64,000 bases of DNA from Pseudomonadota bacterium (GTDB lineage Bacteria > Pseudomonadota > Alphaproteobacteria > Geminicoccales > Geminicoccaceae), in the NCBI GenBank assembly GCA_030549795.1, contig JAUQQO010000020.1, positions 1 to 64,000 of the forward strand. Direction: 5' to 3'. A program made the position numbers and the translations under genes. Positions 9,013 to 20,073 of this stretch are shown piece by piece (within the stretch, counting starts at the first letter, position 1; the number at the start of each line of letters is the position of its first letter). The notes beneath the pieces are model-generated. The model had not been told where the DNA came from. It saw nothing but the letters and a program-made list of their open reading frames with translations, and did not search any database.

Positions 9013-9792
9013 ATGATGGACGAAGAGATCCGCTATCTCGAATTGCCGGGCGTGGGGGCCATCGCCTACGCGCGCCAGCGCGGGGCGGGACCGGAGATCG
9101 TCTTCCTAAGCGGGCTGCGCTCGGACATGACGGGGACCAAGGCGACGCGCCTTGCGGCCCTCGCTGCCGAACGCGGCTGGGCCTTTACGCGCTTCGATTA
9201 CCGCGGCCACGGCCGCTCCTTTGGCCGCTTCGAGGACTGCACGATCAGCGACTGGCTGGCCGATACGCTTGCCGTCATTGACCAGCTCGTCGCGGGAAAG
9301 TTCTTGCTCGTCGGCTCTTCCTTGGGCGGCTGGCTCGCACTGTTGGCTGGACAAGCGCGCATCGACCGCTTGGCCGGGCTCGTCTTGATCGCCCCGGCGC
9401 CCGATTTCCCGCGCCGGCTCGTGCTGCCCGCGCTGAGCTTCGAGCGACGCGAGGAACTCGAACGCACGGGCGTTGTCCTTTTGCCTTCCGATCACTGCGA
9501 GCCGATCCCGTTTACCCGCCGCTTCCTCGAGGACTCGATCCGCCACGAGGTCTTGGGCCGCGATCTGCCCTTTACCTGTCCCGTGCACATTCTGCACGGT
9601 CGCCGCGATGCGGATGTGCCGCTTTCGATTTCCCTCGAGCTGGTGGGGCGATTGGTTTCGGCTAAGGTGACGCTCGAGGTGATCGAGGACGGCGACCACA
9701 GGCTCTCGCGCGAATCGGATCTCGTCCGGCTCGAGGCGGCGGTTACCCGGGTGCGGGCGCTCGCAAGGGGCGAGCCACCACCTGTCGTCTAG
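9013..9792 (+). CDS. Alpha/beta hydrolase, ABHD10-like
   Basis: A 259-residue cytoplasmic hydrolase. The nucleophile elbow is VGSSLGGW (Ser103); the acid is most likely Asp199 in HGRRDADVP and the base His229 in EDGDHRLS. The segment FDYRGHGRS is typical of the oxyanion-side loop. The sequence resembles the group that includes mitochondrial ABHD10 thioesterase/esterase, so ester or thioester cleavage is likely, but the substrate is unknown. A second ATG lies one codon downstream. The stop codon overlaps that of cbbR on the other strand within the palindrome CTAG at 9789-9792. Confidence 0.85.
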   Translation: MMDEEIRYLELPGVGAIAYARQRGAGPEIVFLSGLRSDMTGTKATRLAALAAERGWAFTRFDYRGHGRSFGRFEDCTISDWLADTLAVIDQLVAGKFLLVGSSLGGWLALLAGQARIDRLAGLVLIAPAPDFPRRLVLPALSFERREELERTGVVLLPSDHCEPIPFTRRFLEDSIRHEVLGRDLPFTCPVHILHGRRDADVPLSISLELVGRLVSAKVTLEVIEDGDHRLSRESDLVRLEAAVTRVRALARGEPPPVV

Positions 9793-10784
9793 GCGGAAGG
9801 GGAACGCTCGGGCCCGGTGGGACAGCAGGGCAGACGCGGCAAGAAACGCCGGCCCTCGCGCAACAGATGGTCCCAAAGCGCCTGCGCGGCGGGTAGGATG
9901 CGACGGTCGCGGCGGCGCACGAGGTACCAGGTGCGCACGATCGGCAGGCCTTGCACGTCGAGCACGACGAGCCGACCGTCGGCGACCTCGGCCTCGATCG
10001 TGTGGGCGGAGAGAAGCGCGATTCCCATCCCCGCCATCACCGCCTGTTTGATGGTCTCATTGGATCCGATCTCGACTGCCCCGGGCAAGAGAAGCTCTTC
10101 ACGGGGTGGGCGGATGCCCGCTTCCTCGAGCAGACGGCGCAGCAACGCACGGGTACCCGAGCCGGGCTCGCGCAACAAAAAGCGCTCTTGAGCGAGGGCG
10201 GCGACCGGGATGTCGCGCTCGCCGGCGCGCGGATGGTCGGGAGCGGCGACGATCACATGCGGGTGCTCACCGAGGGCCACTTTTTCGAGGGGCTGATCGT
10301 CGGGCGGATAGCCCATAATCGCGAGGTCGAGGTCGAGAGCGGAGAGGGCGGTGACGATCTGGGCGCGATTGCCAACCCGGATGGTGAGCTCGATCCCCGG
10401 ACGCGCGCGCTGGAAGGCGGCGAGCGCGAACGGCGCCCAATATTTGGCGGTACTTACAACACCCACGGCCACCCGCCCGCGCTCGAGACCGCGCAGGGCG
10501 GCGATCGCCGCTGCGCAGTCGGAAAGTGCCGCCTCGATGCGGTCGAGTGCCAACAAGACCTCTTCTCCCGCCTCGCTCGGGCGGACGCCATCGCGGTCGC
10601 GCACGGTGAGCGGCACGCCTCCCAGCGCGTGTTCGAGCAAGCGGAGCTGTTGGCTGACGGCAGGAGGGGTAAGGCCGAGCTCCTGGGCGGCACCGCTGAT
10701 CGAGCCGGCGCGCACATAGGCCCCGAACGCCCGCAGCTGGCGCAGGGAGGTCCGGCGGGCAAAGGACGAAAGTTTTTCTTTCAT
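9789..10784 (-). CDS. cbbR: LysR-type transcriptional regulator CbbR
   Basis: A 331-residue LysR-family regulator. A winged helix-turn-helix occupies about residues 8-67 (LRQLRAFGAYVRAGSISGAAQELGLTPPAVSQQLRLLE, read in two parts), and the effector domain starts near 88 (RVAVGVVSTAKYWAPFAL). CbbR proteins activate the divergent Calvin-cycle operon and sense metabolites such as ribulose bisphosphate, NADPH or phosphoenolpyruvate; position next to cbbF supports that role here. The start is the ATG at 10784; a TTG three codons upstream is in frame. Its end overlaps the convergent hydrolase gene by three bases, so readthrough of that gene would be antisense to cbbR. Confidence 0.93.
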   Translation of the reverse strand: MKEKLSSFARRTSLRQLRAFGAYVRAGSISGAAQELGLTPPAVSQQLRLLEHALGGVPLTVRDRDGVRPSEAGEEVLLALDRIEAALSDCAAAIAALRGLERGRVAVGVVSTAKYWAPFALAAFQRARPGIELTIRVGNRAQIVTALSALDLDLAIMGYPPDDQPLEKVALGEHPHVIVAAPDHPRAGERDIPVAALAQERFLLREPGSGTRALLRRLLEEAGIRPPREELLLPGAVEIGSNETIKQAVMAGMGIALLSAHTIEAEVADGRLVVLDVQGLPIVRTWYLVRRRDRRILPAAQALWDHLLREGRRFLPRLPCCPTGPERSPSA

Positions 10785-10918
10785 CGCGAGCAAAAATAAA
10801 AGATTTGTCTGCAGTCGGCCAGCATGGCATTGCGCCCCCGCAACCAGTGGCCAAGGGCCCCATCAGACCGCAAAGGGAGACGGCGAACGCCGTTTGGGCA
10901 AGGGGGAGGCGAGGGACC
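10785..10918. promoter_or_regulatory. cbbR-cbbF intergenic control region
   Basis: This 134-base divergent interval must hold the promoters of cbbR and the cbb operon and the CbbR operator. Its cbbR-proximal end is AT-rich (CAAAAATAAAAGATTTG). LysR sites follow a loose T-N11-A pattern and several fits exist, so no single operator is assigned. The cbbF ribosome-binding site GGGGGAGGCGAGG closes the interval. Confidence 0.6.
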
Positions 10919-11950
10919 ATGACCACGCTCGCCGAACATCTTCAAGCTTGGGTCGCCGCGCGCCCCGAGCGGGCGCCGATCGCCGAGACGATCACCGCGC
11001 TCGCGCGCGCCGCTGCCGAGCTCGCGGAACTCGTGCGCTTGGGTCCGCTTGCGGGCGAAATGGCGGAGGTGATCGCCGAAAGCCGCGACGGCGTCGGCCA
11101 GAAAGCGTTGGACGTGCGCGCCGAAGAACTGTTCGAAGCCGAGCTCGAGCGGGCACCGGTCGCCTATCTCGCTTCGGAAGAGCGCGACGATGTGCTGGAG
11201 CTCAATCCCAAAGCGCCGCTCGCGGTAGCACTCGACCCGCTCGACGGTTCGGCCAACATCGCCCAGGCCTCGCTTATGGGGGCGCTGTTTTCGATCTTCC
11301 CTGCTGCTGGGTCTGGGCCGCAAAGTTTCTTCGTGCCGGGCGAGCGCCAGCTCGCCGCCGGCATCGTGCTCTACGGTTCCTTTACCCCGCTCGTCCTCGC
11401 CCTCGACGAAGGCGTCTACAGCTTCGCGCTCGATCCGCGCACCAAGCGCTTCATCCTGCACCGCAAGGAGCTCAAGGTGCCGACTTGGCGCGCAGAATAC
11501 GCCATCAACGCCAGCAACGCGCGCTTTTGGCCGCTTCCCATCAAGGCTTATATCGAGGAGTGTGTCGCGGGAGCGGCCGGGCCACGCGGCGTCGACTTCA
11601 ACATGCGCTGGGTCGCCTGTGTGGTCGCCGATGTCTATCGAATCCTTATCAACGGCGGCATCTTCCTCTATCCGGGTGACACGCGCAAAGGTTACGAGCA
11701 CGGGCGCTTGCGCCTGCTCTACGAGGCGTTTCCGATCGCTTGGATCATGGAGAAGGCGGGTGGACTGGCCACTGATGGGTTCCACCGCATCCTCGATCTC
11801 GTCCCCAAAGATCTGCACGAGCGCACGCCCTTGATCTTCGGTTCCCGCGACAAGGTCGCGCGGGTGATGGAGCTCCATCACGCGAGCGTTCCTCCTGCCG
11901 GCCAGCGGCCTCTTTTTGGCACCCGTGGGTTGTTCAAAGCCGGCAGCTGA
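10919..11950 (+). CDS. cbbF: Fructose-1,6-bisphosphatase class I
   Basis: A 343-residue enzyme that dephosphorylates fructose 1,6-bisphosphate, and in Calvin-cycle organisms often sedoheptulose 1,7-bisphosphate, to regenerate ribulose bisphosphate. The metal-binding signature is ALDPLDGSANI (around residue 105), after the acidic segment SEERDD; the substrate-binding region contains FLYPGDTRKGYEHGRLRLLYEAFP and KAGG. The ATG at 10919 is chosen because GGAGG lies about 10 bases upstream and because the protein then begins as in relatives; an upstream in-frame ATG at 10805 would add 38 unrelated residues. It is the first gene of the operon, 20 bases before cbbP. Confidence 0.96.
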   Translation: MTTLAEHLQAWVAARPERAPIAETITALARAAAELAELVRLGPLAGEMAEVIAESRDGVGQKALDVRAEELFEAELERAPVAYLASEERDDVLELNPKAPLAVALDPLDGSANIAQASLMGALFSIFPAAGSGPQSFFVPGERQLAAGIVLYGSFTPLVLALDEGVYSFALDPRTKRFILHRKELKVPTWRAEYAINASNARFWPLPIKAYIEECVAGAAGPRGVDFNMRWVACVVADVYRILINGGIFLYPGDTRKGYEHGRLRLLYEAFPIAWIMEKAGGLATDGFHRILDLVPKDLHERTPLIFGSRDKVARVMELHHASVPPAGQRPLFGTRGLFKAGS

Positions 11951-11970
11951 CCCCCAAAGGAGAGCAAGCC

Positions 11971-12846
11971 ATGTCGGTGCGCCATCCGATCATTTCGGTG
12001 ACCGGCTCCTCGGGGGCAGGTACCACCACCGTCAAACATACCTTCGAGCAGATCTTCCGTCGCGAGGGAATCAAGGCCGCCTGGATCGAAGGCGACGCCT
12101 TCCATCGCTGGAACCGTGAAGAGATGCGGCAAGCGATGGCAGAAGCGGCCAAGCGCGGCAACTTCCACTTGAGCCACTTCGGGCTCGAGGCCAATCTCTT
12201 AGAAGAGCTCGAAGCCGTCTTCGAAGAATACGGTCGACAGGGAACCGGGCGTACTCGCCATTACGTCCACGACGAGCGCGAGGCCGAACTCTACGGTGTT
12301 CCTCCCGGTCATTTCACCGAATGGGAGGAGTTCCCACCTGACACCGACATTCTCTTGTACGAGGGTCTGCACGGTGCACTCGTCACCGATAAGATCAACA
12401 TCGCGCGTCACGCTGATCTCAAGATCGGTGTGGTGCCGGTGATCAATCTCGAATGGATCCAAAAGATCCATCGTGACCGCGCCGCCCGCGGCTACACCAC
12501 CGAGGCCGTGACCGACACCATCCTGCGGCGGATGCCGGATTACGTTCGCTACATCTGCCCGCAGTTCACCCAGACCGACATCAACTTCCAGCGGGTGCCG
12601 GTCGTCGACACCTCCAATCCGTTCATCGCCCGCTGGATTCCCACGCCCGACGAATCGCTCGTGGTCATCCGCTTCCGCAACCCGCGCGGCATCGACTTTC
12701 CCTATCTGCTCTCGATGATCCAGGGCAGCTGGATGTCGCGCGCCAATTCGATCGTCATCCCTGGGCCCAAGCAGGATCTCGCCATGCAGCTCATCTTGAC
12801 CCCTTTGATTTTGCAGCTCGTCGATCGCGCGCGACGGGCCCGCTAA
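11971..12846 (+). CDS. cbbP: Phosphoribulokinase
   Basis: A 291-residue proteobacterial-type phosphoribulokinase, which phosphorylates ribulose 5-phosphate to the Rubisco substrate. The P-loop is GSSGAGTTTVKHTF near residue 12, followed by the substrate segment IEGDAFHRWNREEM. The downstream core has LLYEGLHGALVTD, with the catalytic-loop acidic residues, and NLEWIQKIHRDRAARGY. Its length matches the short octameric bacterial form rather than the plant form. The start has AAAGGAGAGCAAGCC immediately upstream. It is the second gene of the cbb operon. Confidence 0.97.
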   Translation: MSVRHPIISVTGSSGAGTTTVKHTFEQIFRREGIKAAWIEGDAFHRWNREEMRQAMAEAAKRGNFHLSHFGLEANLLEELEAVFEEYGRQGTGRTRHYVHDEREAELYGVPPGHFTEWEEFPPDTDILLYEGLHGALVTDKINIARHADLKIGVVPVINLEWIQKIHRDRAARGYTTEAVTDTILRRMPDYVRYICPQFTQTDINFQRVPVVDTSNPFIARWIPTPDESLVVIRFRNPRGIDFPYLLSMIQGSWMSRANSIVIPGPKQDLAMQLILTPLILQLVDRARRAR

Positions 12847-12882
12847 AGGCGCGCGGCAAGGGGTTAACGGGAGCACGAGCCG

Positions 12883-14880
12883 ATGAGCGATTGGGCGGAT
12901 CTGCGCAAGGCGGCGAACGCCATTCGCGCGCTCGCCATGGACGCGGTGGAAAAGGCCAAAAGTGGTCATCCCGGCATGCCCATGGGCATGGCGGATGTGG
13001 CAACCGTGCTTTGGACCCGCTTTTTGACCTTCGATCCCGCCGATCCCGATTGGCCTGATCGCGACCGTTTCGTGCTCTCAGCCGGGCACGGCTCGATGCT
13101 GTTGTACGCGCTTCTCCACCTCGCCGGCTATCCCGGCATGGAGATGGCCGAGCTCGAGCGCTTTCGCCAATTGGGCTCGCGCACGCCCGGTCATCCCGAA
13201 TATGGCCACACGCCGGGTGTGGAGACCACCACTGGGCCTTTGGGCCAAGGCCTCGCCAATGCGGTGGGCATGGCCTTGGCCGAGCGCATGCTCGCCGCCC
13301 GCTTCGGCAAGGAGCTGGTCGATCACTGGACCTATGTGATCGCCGGCGACGGCTGCTTGATGGAAGGCATCAGCCACGAAGCGGCCGCGCTCGCCGGGCA
13401 CTTGGGGCTCGGCCGGCTGATCGTGCTCTTCGACGACAACGGGATTTCCATCGATGGGCCGACTCGTCTTGCCACGAGCGAGGACGTGCGCGCCCGCTTT
13501 GCCGCCTATGGCTGGCACACGCTTGCCGTCGACGGCCATGATGTCGAGGCTGTGGCGCGGGCGATCGCCGAGGCCAAGGCCGACCCGCGGCCGTCCTTGA
13601 TCGCCTGCAAGACCATCATCGGCTTCGGTGCGCCCAACAAACAGGGAAGCGAAGCCACCCACGGCGCCCCACTTGGGGCTGCCGAGGTGGCGGCGGCGCG
13701 GGCGCATCTGGGCTGGCACCATCCGCCCTTTGTGGTGCCGGATGAGGTCTATGCGCTCTTCCGCAGCGGTGCTGCACGCGGTGCGAAAGAACGCGCGGCC
13801 TGGAAGGCGCGTCTGGAAGCGGCACCACCGGCGCTGCGCGCGGCCTTTAAGCGCGCCATCGAGGGTGCGATCGAACGCGAGGTCGAGGCCGCCATCGCCG
13901 CACACAAAGCCAAGCTCTTCGCGAGCCCGCCCACGGTGGCCACCCGCAAGGCCTCAGAAATGGCGCTCGAGGCGCTCACCGAAGCGGTTCCCGAACTCGT
14001 CGGCGGCTCAGCCGACCTCACCCATTCCAACAACACCATCACCAAGCACACCCCACCCATCCGGCCCGGCGATTTCTCTGGTCGCTACATCCACTATGGC
14101 GTGCGCGAGCACGCGATGGCGGCGATCATGAACGGGATCGCCCTGCACAAGGGCTTCGTCCCCTACGGCGGCACGTTCCTCGTGTTCTCCGACTATGCGC
14201 GCAACGCCCTTCGTCTTTCGGCGATGATGGGGCTGCGGGTGATCTACGTGCTCACCCACGACAGCATCGGCTTGGGCGAGGACGGGCCCACCCATCAGCC
14301 GATCGAGCATCTCGCCTCCTTGCGCGCCATTCCCAATCTCCTCGTCTTCCGCCCCGCCGATGCGGTGGAGACGGCGGAGTGCTGGGAGGTGGCGCTGCGC
14401 GAGCGCAGGCGACCCTCGGTGCTCGCGCTCACCCGGCAGAACGTGCCGCCCGTGCGCAGCGAGCCTTGTACGGAGAATCTCTGTGCGCGCGGCGGCTATG
14501 TGCTGGCCGAAGCGAGCGGGCCGCGGGCGCTCACCATCCTCGCAACGGGCTCGGAAGTGCACCTCGCCTTGGAAGCGCGCGCGCGGCTCGAGGCGCGCGG
14601 TGTACCCACAGCTGTAGTCTCGCTTCCCTGTTTCGAACTCTTCGACGCCCAGGACCCGACGTACCGGAGCGCCGTGCTCGGCAGCGCACCCCGGATCGCG
14701 ATCGAAGCGGCGGTTCCCTTTGGTTGGACCCGTTATGTGGCGAGCGAAGAGGATGTCATTGGCATGCGCGACTTCGGCGCTTCGGCGCCCGGCGCAGTGC
14801 TCTTCCGCCACTTCGGCATCACCGCCGATGCGCTCATCGCCTTAGCCGAACGCAAACTCGGCCTTCCGCCCAACGCCTGA
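12883..14880 (+). CDS. cbbT: Transketolase
   Basis: A 665-residue thiamine-diphosphate enzyme that moves two-carbon units in the regenerative phase of the Calvin cycle. Visible signatures are the N-terminal [12 protein letters not shown], the [13 protein letters not shown] thiamine-diphosphate motif (about residue 155, with the N of FDDNGIS), the pyrimidine-binding region [15 protein letters not shown] (catalytic Glu) and the [19 protein letters not shown] segment. It sits 36 bases after cbbP and 16 before cbbA, so it is the operon copy; another transketolase elsewhere in the genome cannot be excluded. Confidence 0.97.
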   Translation: MSDWADLRKAANAIRALAMDAVEKAKSGHPGMPMGMADVATVLWTRFLTFDPADPDWPDRDRFVLSAGHGSMLLYALLHLAGYPGMEMAELERFRQLGSRTPGHPEYGHTPGVETTTGPLGQGLANAVGMALAERMLAARFGKELVDHWTYVIAGDGCLMEGISHEAAALAGHLGLGRLIVLFDDNGISIDGPTRLATSEDVRARFAAYGWHTLAVDGHDVEAVARAIAEAKADPRPSLIACKTIIGFGAPNKQGSEATHGAPLGAAEVAAARAHLGWHHPPFVVPDEVYALFRSGAARGAKERAAWKARLEAAPPALRAAFKRAIEGAIEREVEAAIAAHKAKLFASPPTVATRKASEMALEALTEAVPELVGGSADLTHSNNTITKHTPPIRPGDFSGRYIHYGVREHAMAAIMNGIALHKGFVPYGGTFLVFSDYARNALRLSAMMGLRVIYVLTHDSIGLGEDGPTHQPIEHLASLRAIPNLLVFRPADAVETAECWEVALRERRRPSVLALTRQNVPPVRSEPCTENLCARGGYVLAEASGPRALTILATGSEVHLALEARARLEARGVPTAVVSLPCFELFDAQDPTYRSAVLGSAPRIAIEAAVPFGWTRYVASEEDVIGMRDFGASAPGAVLFRHFGITADALIALAERKLGLPPNA

Positions 14881-14896
14881 TCTCAAGGAGACCGCA

Positions 14897-15982
14897 ATGG
14901 CCTTGATTACCCTGCGCCAGCTCCTCGACCACGCGGCCGAACACGGCTACGGGGTCCCGGCCTTCAACATTAACAACATGGAGCAGCTCAAGGCGATCAT
15001 GGAAGCGGCGGCGAAGACCGCCTCGCCCGTGATCTTGCAGGCCTCGCGCGGAGCGCGCGCGTATGCCGGCGATCTCATGCTCAAGGCGATGGTCGAAGCG
15101 GCGGTGCAGATGTGGCCCGAGATTCCGGTCTGCTTGCACCTCGACCATGGCGATAAGCCCGCCACCTGTCTTTCCGCCATCCAGTGCGGCTTCACGAGCG
15201 TGATGATGGACGGCAGTCTCGAAGAGGACGGCAAGACACCCGCTTCTTACGAATACAACGTGGCCGTCACCAAGAAGGTGGTCGAAATGGCGCACTGGGT
15301 GGGTGTCTCGGTAGAAGGCGAGCTCGGCTGCTTGGGCTCGCTCGAGACCGGTGAGGGCGAAGCCGAAGACGGCCACGGCGCGGTGGGCAAACTCAAGCGC
15401 GAGCAGCTTCTCACCGATCCCGACCAAGCGCGCGAATTCGTGGCGGCGACGGGGGTCGACGCGCTCGCGGTGGCGATCGGCACGAGCCACGGCGCTTATA
15501 AGTTCAAGCGCAAGCCCACGGGCGACATCCTCGCCATGGATGTGATCAAGGCGATCCACGAGCGGCTGCCCAACACCCATCTCGTCATGCACGGCTCGAG
15601 CTCGGTGCCGCAGGAACTGCAGGATCTCTTCAACAAATACGGTGGCGAGATGCCGCAGACCTGGGGTGTGCCGGTCGAAGAGATTCAGCTCGGCATCAAG
15701 TACGGTGTGCGCAAAGTCAACATCGACACCGACTGCCGCATCGCCATGACCGCCGAGTTCAGGCGCGTGGCGATGGAAAAAAAGGGCGAATTCGATCCCC
15801 GCAACTTTTTGAAGCCGGCGATGGCAGCGCTAACCAAGCTGTGCGCTGAGCGTTTCGAACAGTTCGGCAGCGCTGGTCAAGCACCCAAGATCAAGCCCTT
15901 GCCGCTTGCGGCTATGGCCAAGCGCTACGCCACAGGCGAGCTCGATCCCAAGATCGTCCACGCACAGGCGCGCGCCGCCTAA
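14897..15982 (+). CDS. cbbA: Fructose-bisphosphate aldolase class II
   Basis: A 361-residue zinc aldolase catalysing reversible condensation of dihydroxyacetone phosphate with glyceraldehyde 3-phosphate or erythrose 4-phosphate. The zinc site begins with [11 protein letters not shown] (HLDHG, near residue 83); the second ligand region is [18 protein letters not shown], and HGAYKF and VMHGSSSVP carry the phosphate and later histidine ligands. The C-terminal [14 protein letters not shown] matches the long subtype found in cbb operons. It is followed by a 66-base gap with a stem-loop before cbbL. Confidence 0.97.
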   Translation: MALITLRQLLDHAAEHGYGVPAFNINNMEQLKAIMEAAAKTASPVILQASRGARAYAGDLMLKAMVEAAVQMWPEIPVCLHLDHGDKPATCLSAIQCGFTSVMMDGSLEEDGKTPASYEYNVAVTKKVVEMAHWVGVSVEGELGCLGSLETGEGEAEDGHGAVGKLKREQLLTDPDQAREFVAATGVDALAVAIGTSHGAYKFKRKPTGDILAMDVIKAIHERLPNTHLVMHGSSSVPQELQDLFNKYGGEMPQTWGVPVEEIQLGIKYGVRKVNIDTDCRIAMTAEFRRVAMEKKGEFDPRNFLKPAMAALTKLCAERFEQFGSAGQAPKIKPLPLAAMAKRYATGELDPKIVHAQARAA

Positions 15983-17503
<1,521 letters not shown>

Positions 17504-17527
17504 GGCGGCTAGGAAAGGAGAAGGGCT

Positions 17528-17953
17528 ATGCACATCACCCAAGGTACGTTCAGCTTCCTGCCGCCGCTCACGGATGAGCAGATCAAAAAGCAAATCGAGT
17601 ACTGCATTGCCAAAGGCTGGGCGGTCAACATCGAGTTCACCGACGACCCCCATCCCCGCAACACCTATTGGGAGATGTGGGGGCTGCCGATGTTCGATCT
17701 CACCGATGCGGCAGCCGTGATGTACGAGCTCAACGAATGCCGCAAAGTGTACAAGGGCCGCGCCTACATCCGCATCTCGGCGTTCGACAGCTCGCCGGGG
17801 TGGGAGAGCCTGCGCCTTTCCTTCATCACCGATCGGCCGGATGACGAGCCCGGCTTCGATCTGCGGCGCGAGGAATCGCGCGGCCGCATGCAGCGCTATT
17901 CCATCCGCGCCTACGCCACCGAGCGACCGATGGGCGCGCGCTACGGGCGCTGA
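17528..17953 (+). CDS. cbbS: Rubisco small subunit, red-type
   Basis: A 141-residue small subunit that caps the L8 core. The N-terminal region TQGTFSFLPPLTDEQIKKQI and the conserved WAVNIEFTDDPHPRNTYWEMWGLPMFDL are typical. The C-terminal extension (about residues 113-141, PGFDLRREESRGRMQRYS onward) is the beta-hairpin tail characteristic of red-type enzymes, which inserts into the central channel and is needed for assembly without dedicated chaperones. It starts 24 bases after cbbL with AGGAAAGGAG upstream. Confidence 0.97.
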   Translation: MHITQGTFSFLPPLTDEQIKKQIEYCIAKGWAVNIEFTDDPHPRNTYWEMWGLPMFDLTDAAAVMYELNECRKVYKGRAYIRISAFDSSPGWESLRLSFITDRPDDEPGFDLRREESRGRMQRYSIRAYATERPMGARYGR

Positions 17954-17971
17954 AGCCGAAGGGGTGCAGGG

Positions 17972-18883
17972 ATGAGCGAGCCGCAGCGGGCCAACGCCGC
18001 GACCATCGATCTCGAGGCCGAGTTCCGTGCCTCAGGCGTCGGCGAGGTGCTCGATGAGCTGGATCGCCAGCTCGTCGGGCTGGCGCCGGTCAAGCGGCGC
18101 ATCCGCGAGATCGCAGCGCTTTTGCTCGTCGACAAGGTGCGCCGCGAGCGGGGTCTGGCCAGCCGGCCGCCGACCCTGCACATGTGCTTTACCGGCAATC
18201 CCGGCACCGGCAAGACGACGGTGGCGCAGCGGATGGCGGACATCCTCCACAGGCTCGGCTACATCCGCACCAACAAACTGGTCTCCGTCACCCGCGACGA
18301 TCTCGTCGGTCAATATATCGGACATACGGCCCCCAAGACGAAGGAAGTACTCAAAAAAGCAATGGGTGGCGTTCTTTTTATCGATGAAGCGTATTATTTG
18401 TACCGTCCCGAAAACGAGCGCGACTATGGGCAGGAAGCAATCGAGATCCTACTGCAGGTGATGGAGAACCAGCGGGACGACCTCGTGGTCATCCTCGCCG
18501 GGTACGGCGACCGCATGGAGCGCTTTTTCCAAGCCAATCCCGGCATGCGCTCGCGCATCGCCCACCACATCGAGTTTCCCGACTACAGCAAAGAGGAACT
18601 GCTCGCCATCGCCGAGCTCATGTTGAGCGAACAGAACTACCGCTTCAGCCCCGAAGGCCGTGCCGCCTTCGCGCGCTATCTCGAGGCACGCATGCGGCAG
18701 CCGCACTTCGCCAACGCCCGGTCGGTCCGCAACGCGCTCGACCGTGCCCGCCTACGCCATGCGGTGCGCCTCTTCGAGAGCCGGGGGCGCGCATTGACGC
18801 TCGATGATCTGCAGACCATCGGTCCGGAGGAGATCCTCGCGAGCCGTGTGTTGGCGAGGCCGGAAGAGGAGAGAGCGGCGTGA
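17972..18883 (+). CDS. cbbX: Red-type Rubisco activase CbbX
   Basis: A 303-residue AAA+ ATPase that restores inhibited red-type Rubisco by pulling on the large-subunit C-terminus. Walker A is GNPGTGKT (75-82), Walker B is GVLFIDEA (133-140), and the pore loop is YIG (115-117 in GQYIGHTAP). The arginine-finger region PGMRSRI follows the [14 protein letters not shown] segment. ATP and ribulose bisphosphate are the known cofactors of the family. It follows cbbS by 18 bases, the standard red-type arrangement, and its stop codon overlaps the start of rpe by 4 bases. Confidence 0.97.
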   Translation: MSEPQRANAATIDLEAEFRASGVGEVLDELDRQLVGLAPVKRRIREIAALLLVDKVRRERGLASRPPTLHMCFTGNPGTGKTTVAQRMADILHRLGYIRTNKLVSVTRDDLVGQYIGHTAPKTKEVLKKAMGGVLFIDEAYYLYRPENERDYGQEAIEILLQVMENQRDDLVVILAGYGDRMERFFQANPGMRSRIAHHIEFPDYSKEELLAIAELMLSEQNYRFSPEGRAAFARYLEARMRQPHFANARSVRNALDRARLRHAVRLFESRGRALTLDDLQTIGPEEILASRVLARPEEERAA

Positions 18884-19530
18884 GCGGGGAGGTCTTGATC
18901 GCGCCCTCCATCCTCTCCGCCGATTTCGCGCGGCTGGGCGAGGAAGTGCGGGCGGTCGATGAAGCAGGGGCGGATTGGATCCATCTCGATGTGATGGATG
19001 GGCATTTCGTGCCCAACATCACCTTCGGGCCGGACGTGGTACGGGCGATCCGCCCCTATTCCCGCAAGTGCTTCGATACCCACCTGATGATCGAGCCGGC
19101 CGATCCCTTCCTCGAGGCGTTCGCCTCCGCCGGGGCGGATCGCATCATCGTGCATGTCGAGGCTTGCCGGCACCTCGATCGCACCCTGCGGGCGATCCGC
19201 GCGCTCGGCAAGAAAGCCGGGGTGTCGCTGAACCCGGCCACGCCCGAGAGCAGTGTCGCCTATATCCTCGATCAGATCGATCTCGTGCTCGTCATGACCG
19301 TCAACCCCGGCTTCGGGGGGCAGAAGTTCATCCCCGCCCAACTCGAAAAGATCCGCCGGATCAAGGCGATGATCGGCGCGCGACCGATCTGGATCGAAGT
19401 CGATGGCGGGATCACGCCCGAGACCGCACCGCTTGTGATCGAAGCCGGGGCGAACGTGCTCGTCGCCGGCTCGGCGGTCTTCAACCGCCCCCCTTACGCC
19501 GAAGCGATTGCCGCCTTGCGTCCGCGCTGA
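18880..19530 (+). CDS. rpe: Ribulose-phosphate 3-epimerase
   Basis: A 216-residue TIM-barrel epimerase that converts xylulose 5-phosphate to ribulose 5-phosphate, the substrate of CbbP. It shows [33 protein letters not shown] (metal histidine and catalytic aspartate), [19 protein letters not shown] and the C-terminal EVDGGITPE with the second catalytic aspartate. Translation begins at the GTG of GTGA that overlaps the cbbX stop, indicating translational coupling. It is the last gene of the operon (also called cbbE). A hairpin follows at 19535. Confidence 0.96.
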   Translation: MSGEVLIAPSILSADFARLGEEVRAVDEAGADWIHLDVMDGHFVPNITFGPDVVRAIRPYSRKCFDTHLMIEPADPFLEAFASAGADRIIVHVEACRHLDRTLRAIRALGKKAGVSLNPATPESSVAYILDQIDLVLVMTVNPGFGGQKFIPAQLEKIRRIKAMIGARPIWIEVDGGITPETAPLVIEAGANVLVAGSAVFNRPPYAEAIAALRPR

Positions 19531-19534
19531 AGTC

Positions 19535-19552
19535 GAGCGCCGAGAGGTGCTC
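19535..19552. terminator. Hairpin between convergent rpe and the coiled-coil gene
   Basis: GAGCGCC-GAGA-GGTGCTC forms a 7-pair stem with one G-U pair directly after rpe. It overlaps the stop codon of the minus-strand gene. No T-run follows on either strand, so terminator function is uncertain. Confidence 0.3.
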
Positions 19553-19877
19553 AAGAGCTCCGTTTGGAGGGTGGTCGCAAGCGCTCGAGGCGGTGGAGCT
19601 CCACCACCAAGCGATCGTCGATCTCGCGGATGCGGCGGGTGATCTCCTCGATGCCGGCGAGTAGCGAATCCTCGCCCGCGCCGCGGCGCAGGCGCGCGAG
19701 CCGGCCCACCCAGCGGTGACCCAGCACGCGCTGGATGATCTCGACCGCGCGCGCCCGGCTCGCTGGATCCGAACCGGGCGCGCGTAAGCGCTCGGCCTCC
19801 GCCTCGAGCTCGAACAGCATCTCGCGCAGCTGTTCGATCTCCCGCTCGATCTGCTGTCGTCGCCTCGCTTCGCCCAT
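19551..19877 (-). CDS. Small coiled-coil protein of unknown function
   Basis: A 108-residue reading frame from the ATG at 19877. It is rich in charged residues with heptad-like spacing in two blocks: about 6-35 (QQIEREIEQLREMLFELEAE) and about 75-102 (LAGIEEITRRIREIDDRLVV). This predicts an all-helical, coiled-coil protein without membrane segments. I recognise no family. The ribosome-binding site is weak and the frame stays open upstream, so the start is uncertain. It converges on rpe and is divergent from the indolepyruvate oxidoreductase gene. Confidence 0.5.
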   Translation of the reverse strand: MGEARRRQQIEREIEQLREMLFELEAEAERLRAPGSDPASRARAVEIIQRVLGHRWVGRLARLRRGAGEDSLLAGIEEITRRIREIDDRLVVELHRLERLRPPSKRSS

Positions 19878-20073
19878 AGCCCGGGAAACTAGCAGAGCCG
19901 CGCGCCGGCGAAAGAGGGTGACGGTCGCATATAGGGGCATTCGCCACCCGACCCCCGGCCGCATGGGGCTCGTGCGCGCAAAGCGCTCCGGCCGCCACCG
20001 CGACCCCTCGTCGCGGCACGGCAGCCGTGCCATCTCCTGCGCGGGTGCGCCTGGACGAACGACGAGGCCGGCC

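Noticed and set aside
19735-20073. An N-terminal extension of the indolepyruvate oxidoreductase by 113 codons
   Set aside because: The extension is Arg/Ser-rich, overlaps the minus-strand coiled-coil frame and is not like the N-terminus of the family, which begins at about 20074.
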